This document shows positions 60,307 to 64,000 of a stretch of DNA of 64,000 bases, piece after piece. Made by a program: the position numbers and the translations under genes. How positions within the stretch are numbered: the stretch's first letter is position 1; each line of letters opens with the position of its first letter. The stretch is from Sphingomonas sp. R647 (GTDB lineage: Bacteria > Pseudomonadota > Alphaproteobacteria > Sphingomonadales > Sphingomonadaceae). The stretch spans positions 584,514-648,513 of the forward strand of contig NZ_JAIQXT010000002.1 in the NCBI RefSeq assembly GCF_020177055.1. The letters are read 5' to 3'. The notes beneath the pieces were generated by a model. The model saw nothing but the letters and a program-made list of their open reading frames with translations. It did no database searches and was not told the origin of the DNA.

Positions 60307-62339
60307 GCGGCGTTTCCAAGGGCGTTGGTGTCGGCGCGGGCGGCGCGCAGGGTGACGCGGAAGCGGCTGCCGCGCCCTTCCGCGCTCGAGACGTCGAGGC
60401 GTCCGCCCATCTCTTCGGTCAGCTTGCGCGCTTCGAACGCGCCGATCCCGAAGCCGCCGGGCTTGGACGAGACGAACGGGCGGAACAGCTTTTCGCGGAT
60501 GAAGGCGGGCGACATGCCACAGCCGCGATCGATCACGTCGATCGCGACCGCATCGCCAAGCTCGACGATCCCGAGGGTGACGCGCGCGTCGGGCTCGCTC
60601 GCGTCGATCGCATTCTGGACGAGGTGGCCGAGCAGGGTTTCGAGGCGGGCGGGATCGGCAATGGCGATCGGATCGCCCTTGCTGACCACTTCGATCGGGT
60701 GGCTCGCCTCACGACTGCGGGCGAGGCGGCGGAGCAGCGGGGCGAGCGGCATGGCGACGGGCGGGTCGGTGCGCGCGCGGTGATGCTGGGACAGGCGCGC
60801 GAGCAGGTCGTTCATGCGCCCCGACGAATCCTGCAGCGTTGCGACCATGTCGGCGCGGAATTCGGGATTGTCGGCGTGACGCTCGGCATTGCGCGCGACG
60901 AGGGTGAGCTGGCTCACCAGATTCTTGATGTCGTGCATGATGAAGGCGAAACGGCGGTTGAACTCGTCGAACCGCTCGGCTTCAGCCAGCGCTTCCTGCG
61001 CGCGTTCCTCGGCGATGTGGCTGGCGACCTGGCGGCCGGCGGCCTTGAGCAGGTCGAAATCCTCCCAGTCGAGCGCGCGGGGCACTGGCGGACGGGCGAG
61101 GACGATTGCGCCGGCAAGGCGCTGCTGGTGCGGCAGTGGCACGACGACCCATGCCTGATCCCAGGCGCGGATCGATGGCGGCACCGCGTCGGCACCCTCG
61201 CCGGTGTCGAGTTCGATGACATGGCCGGGATCGACCCGGTCGAGCTGCCAGCTTTCGCCATAGGCGGCGGGCAGGTCGGCGCGCGCGACGTTCCAGCCAG
61301 CGCCGACGGTCAGGCCGTTGCCCTGTGGGAGTAGCAGCACGCCTGCGGGAGAGTCGGTGAGGTCCGCCAGCGCCTTGACGATGCGTTCGTCGAGCGAGGC
61401 CGCGCCGTCGGGCTCGCCCAGCGTCTCGGTGAAGCGCATCCATTCGGCGCGATAGTCGTAGCGGTGGCGGAAGAAATGCTTGGCGAGCTTGACCTTGATC
61501 CACGCGCGCAGCCACGAGCTGGACACGAGCGTCAGGATCGCGGCGGTCGATCCGAAGACGAAGGCGGTCTGGAGCAGCCGGGCGTTGGGGCCGCCGATCG
61601 CCGCGAGCGCGCTGGTGGCGGCGGCGAGCAACGCGACATAGACCCCGACCGCAACCAGCGTGAGCGTCTGGTAGATGACGGTCCGCGACATCTCGACCGG
61701 CCGCTCGCCGCGATGCTGGAGCCCGGCGGCAATCGCCATCGCGATCAACGCCAGCGCAAACCCGCGCACCGCGACCAGCTGAAGCGGCCAGCGTTCGACC
61801 AGCCAAGCGACGGCGAGCAGGTTGATGTCGACCAGCCACATTGCGCCAAGCGCGAGGATGACGGGGCGCACCGCATGGCTCTGGCGCGGGGCGAGCGCGC
61901 TGTGCTGGCCCTGAACCAGCAGCAAGGCGGCGACGGTCGCCAGCATCTTGAGCAGCAATGCCGCGTCGAGCACCGGGCGGGGAAGGTCGCTTGCGGCGCT
62001 GGTCAGCACGTCGAGCGTTGCGGCCATCAGGATGACGACGGCAACGACGCCGAACACCGTGCCGATCGCGGCGGGTGGCCGCTCGATCGCGCCGCTGCGG
62101 TAGAGCGCGACCATGAAGCCGAACCAGGCGAGGGTGCGTGCGGCGCCTGCGATCTGGGTCATCAGATCGTTCTCGCCGATCCCCGCGACGGCCAGCGCCC
62201 ACAGCGCGGTCATCGCCAGCGCCGCGATCAGCGGGATGCGCGGCATCGCCGCCCCGTCGCTGCGCAATGCCCACAGGCCGAGTGCGCCGAACAACAAGGC
62301 AGCGAGCGCATGGCCCCAGAGGATCAGCGTCGCCAGCAT
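60303..62339 (-). CDS. prsK: PEP-CTERM system histidine kinase, PrsK
   Basis: A 678-residue kinase. About eight to ten transmembrane helices occupy residues 1-290, a GAF-like domain lies near 310-440, and the DHp/ATPase module follows with the phospho-His in FIMHDIKNLVSQLTLVARN near residue 468. Further on are LVQNAIDASEPDA, DRGCGMSP and GGFGIGAFEARKL. The D-I-K-N variant of the H-box and the multi-helix N-terminus are typical of PrsK. It would phosphorylate PrsR. It lies 4 bp after the sugar transferase gene. Confidence 0.92.
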   Translation of the reverse strand: MLATLILWGHALAALLFGALGLWALRSDGAAMPRIPLIAALAMTALWALAVAGIGENDLMTQIAGAARTLAWFGFMVALYRSGAIERPPAAIGTVFGVVAVVILMAATLDVLTSAASDLPRPVLDAALLLKMLATVAALLLVQGQHSALAPRQSHAVRPVILALGAMWLVDINLLAVAWLVERWPLQLVAVRGFALALIAMAIAAGLQHRGERPVEMSRTVIYQTLTLVAVGVYVALLAAATSALAAIGGPNARLLQTAFVFGSTAAILTLVSSSWLRAWIKVKLAKHFFRHRYDYRAEWMRFTETLGEPDGAASLDERIVKALADLTDSPAGVLLLPQGNGLTVGAGWNVARADLPAAYGESWQLDRVDPGHVIELDTGEGADAVPPSIRAWDQAWVVVPLPHQQRLAGAIVLARPPVPRALDWEDFDLLKAAGRQVASHIAEERAQEALAEAERFDEFNRRFAFIMHDIKNLVSQLTLVARNAERHADNPEFRADMVATLQDSSGRMNDLLARLSQHHRARTDPPVAMPLAPLLRRLARSREASHPIEVVSKGDPIAIADPARLETLLGHLVQNAIDASEPDARVTLGIVELGDAVAIDVIDRGCGMSPAFIREKLFRPFVSSKPGGFGIGAFEARKLTEEMGGRLDVSSAEGRGSRFRVTLRAARADTNALGNAA

Positions 62340-62343
62340 GAAG

Positions 62344-63732
62344 TTACCGCGCCCCGTCCGGGAACAGCACCACGCGCAATGTCTGGAGCAGGATCAGCAG
62401 GTCGAGGAAAGGCGAGTAGTTCTTGGCGTAATAGAGGTCATATTCCAGCTTCTGCCGGCTGTCCTCGATCGACGCGCCATAGGGGTAGTTGATCTGCGCC
62501 CAGCCGGTGATGCCGGGCTTCACCATGTGGCGTTCGGCATAATAGGGCAGCTGCTGCTCCAGATCTTCGACGAACTGGGGGCGTTCGGGGCGCGGGCCGA
62601 CGAAGCTCATTTCGCCCTTCAGCACGCTCCAGCATTGCGGTAGTTCGTCGATGCGGACCTTGCGGATGAAGTTGCCGACGCGGGTGATGCGCGGATCGTC
62701 CTTCGCGGCCCACACCGCCTTGCCCGCGACCTCGGCATCCTGCCGCATCGAGCGCAGTTTGATGATGTCGAAGCCTTGGCCGTAGAGGCCGACGCGGCGC
62801 TGGCGATAGAAGGCTGGCCCCTTGCTCTCGAGCTTTACCGCGAGCGCGCCGAGCAGGATCACGGGCAGCGTGAGCGCGAGCAGGATCACGCTGGCGGCGA
62901 TGTCGAACAGCCGTTTGAACATGCTCGACAGCATTCGGCCCGACGAGAAGCCATCGGAGAAAATCAGCCAACTGGGGTTGACCGACTGCAGGTCGACGCG
63001 ACCGGTTTCGCGTTCGAGGAAGGTCGAGATTTCGTTGACGTGCACGCCCGTGGTCTTGATCCGCAGCAGATCTTTGAGCGGGAGCGCGTTGCGGCGTTCC
63101 TCGAGCGCCAGCACGACTTCGCTGGCGTTGAGCAGCACGACATGGTCGGCGAGATTGTAGATGGCGTCGCGCGCGATGGCTTCGGGGATGACGCGGTTCG
63201 CCTCGCTCATCGAAACATAGCCGACGACGACGAAGCCCGATCCGGGTTTCTTGGACAGGACCTTGAGCCGTTCGGCGCGCGGGCCGGCGCCGAGCACGAC
63301 GACGCGACGCTTGAACACCTGGCTGCCCAGTGTCTTGCCGAGCAGGATGCGCAGCGCGAACAGGGCGACGAACGAGGCGAGCATCGCGTAGAGCAGGTTC
63401 GAGCGCCAGAAGGTCAGCGCGGGGACCAGGAAGAAGATCACCGAGAGGAAGATCGTGCCGAGCGACACCGCGACGAGCAGCCGCGCGGTGGCGACGCGGT
63501 TCGACTGGAGCGAGTCCGCGCCATAGACCCCGACCGCGATCATCGCGAGTTCGAGGCTGGCGACAAAGCTCAACATCTGGGGGATGCGGGTGACGATCGG
63601 ATCGACGGCCATGTCGATCTGATGCGCGCGGTAGATCCAGCCGAATTCGGCGGCGGCGAACAGCAGCACGACGTCGAACAGCGCCAGCAACAGCACCGCA
63701 TTGGGAATATAGTGTTTGAACAAGCGGATCAT
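62344..63732 (-). CDS. Exopolysaccharide polyprenyl glycosylphosphotransferase (TIGR03013 type)
   Basis: A 462-residue initiating sugar-1-phosphate transferase that puts the first sugar on undecaprenyl phosphate. Four to five N-terminal transmembrane helices and a Rossmann-like CoA-binding middle ([15 protein letters not shown]) precede the catalytic domain. It has [19 protein letters not shown], the SRAP-like [33 protein letters not shown] and [13 protein letters not shown]. The company of PrsK/R/T places it in the exosortase-associated EPS group. It heads the operon and diverges from a mannose-1-phosphate guanylyltransferase. Confidence 0.94.
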   Translation of the reverse strand: MIRLFKHYIPNAVLLLALFDVVLLFAAAEFGWIYRAHQIDMAVDPIVTRIPQMLSFVASLELAMIAVGVYGADSLQSNRVATARLLVAVSLGTIFLSVIFFLVPALTFWRSNLLYAMLASFVALFALRILLGKTLGSQVFKRRVVVLGAGPRAERLKVLSKKPGSGFVVVGYVSMSEANRVIPEAIARDAIYNLADHVVLLNASEVVLALEERRNALPLKDLLRIKTTGVHVNEISTFLERETGRVDLQSVNPSWLIFSDGFSSGRMLSSMFKRLFDIAASVILLALTLPVILLGALAVKLESKGPAFYRQRRVGLYGQGFDIIKLRSMRQDAEVAGKAVWAAKDDPRITRVGNFIRKVRIDELPQCWSVLKGEMSFVGPRPERPQFVEDLEQQLPYYAERHMVKPGITGWAQINYPYGASIEDSRQKLEYDLYYAKNYSPFLDLLILLQTLRVVLFPDGAR

Positions 63733-63755
63733 GCGGTTGGAGCCTAATGCGCGAG

Positions 63756-63788
63756 TGTAAACAAATCCGACACCGGCCCCGATGTCGG
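63756..63788. promoter_or_regulatory. Candidate operator dyad in the divergent EPS promoter region
   Basis: TGTAAACAAATCCGACA lies at 63756-63772. Its end CCGACA forms an inverted repeat with TGTCGG at 63783-63788, with a 10-bp spacer. It sits in the 170-bp gap between the sugar transferase operon and the guanylyltransferase. A matching sigma-54 -24/-12 element was not found. Confidence 0.45.
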
Positions 63789-63902
63789 CGAAATTGACGA
63801 AGAAATGCTGAACGGGCGGAAACCCGGGTTGATATATGTGTTTGTCGGGGGAGGCCGCCGCCGCCTATGGGATCGTGGCGGCCGGGTTCGGAAGGGCAGT
63901 AG

Positions 63903-64000
63903 ATGAGTGACAATGAAGCGATCGTCCCGGTGATCCTGTCGGGCGGTGCGGGAACCCGGCTATGGCCGATGTCGCGTCCCGAACGGCCCAAGCAGATGCT
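63903..64000 (+). CDS. Mannose-1-phosphate guanylyltransferase, N-terminal fragment
   Basis: The right edge cuts this gene after about 33 codons. The start [20 protein letters not shown] followed by [13 protein letters not shown] is the nucleotidyltransferase signature of GDP-mannose (ManC/AlgA/CpsB type) enzymes. ATG 63903 follows a short AG-rich stretch. It would supply GDP-mannose to the exopolysaccharide pathway and points to an EPS locus continuing to the right. Confidence 0.88.
   Translation, partial: MSDNEAIVPVILSGGAGTRLWPMSRPERPKQM

Noticed and set aside
63733..63902. Sigma-54 promoter upstream of the EPS genes
   Set aside because: The only GG-N10-GC pair on the plus strand (about 63739-63752) fits the TGGCAC-N5-TTGC consensus poorly and its position relative to the dyad is not convincing.

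Overview
The window is a GC-rich chromosomal segment of an alphaproteobacterium, most likely a member of the Sphingomonadales. The protein sequences (GyrB, DnaN, RlmN, KynA, HflK/C), the dense gene packing with 4-bp ATGA/GTGA overlaps, and the families of intergenic inverted repeats all point that way. No rRNA, tRNA, CRISPR array, insertion sequence or prophage was recognised. Every stretch longer than about 150 bp without a gene was inspected, and none exceeds 300 bp.

Layout. 1-8 kb: gyrB (C-terminus cut by the left edge), a GNAT-nitrilase fusion, recF, a Coq4 protein, a divergent Xre regulator with a membrane partner, and dnaN. The ancestral order dnaN-recF-gyrB is kept on the minus strand but interrupted by accessory genes. 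8-14 kb: two small outer-membrane beta-barrels, a histidine phosphatase, secreted small proteins, rlmN, a PhzF protein and a stand-alone CZB zinc-binding protein. 13.9-18.5 kb: a TSUP exporter, a cytochrome b and a molybdopterin oxidoreductase in overlapping frames, then a cyclopropane-fatty-acid synthase and a CDP-alcohol phosphatidyltransferase. 18.6-26.6 kb: DUF1801, MATE, argG and a tandem of three large polytopic membrane proteins with GT-C-like features. 26.7-32.8 kb: a tightly coupled minus-strand set phrB-sseA-metC-mscS-FemAB-like.

32.8-37.6 kb: queF, then a GT4 glycosyltransferase with a long C-terminal helical domain, paired with a GH130-type enzyme. 37.6-44.5 kb: HerA-like ATPase, a Do-type protease, HflC/HflK, Mrp and a CoA-binding protein. 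44.5-48 kb: a divergent kynureninase-like enzyme with tryptophan 2,3-dioxygenase, then dapD with a HAD nucleotidase. 48-56.7 kb: a luciferase-like monooxygenase, a PepSY/response regulator/histidine kinase cassette, an ABC-F ATPase, a diacylglycerol-kinase-like protein and a DUF815-type ATPase.

56.8-64 kb: the edge of an exopolysaccharide/PEP-CTERM (exosortase-associated) locus. A polyprenyl glycosylphosphotransferase, a PrsK-type histidine kinase, a PrsR-type sigma-54 activator and a PrsT-like TPR protein read as one operon. A mannose-1-phosphate guanylyltransferase starts divergently and runs off the right edge. The best candidates for under-described biology are the GT-C-like trio (21.7-26.6 kb), the GT4/GH130 pair (33.4-37 kb), the palindrome array controlling Coq4/Xre (5.8-5.9 kb), the TSUP-cytochrome-Mo enzyme unit (13.9-16.2 kb) and the PrsK/R/T operon with its upstream dyad.
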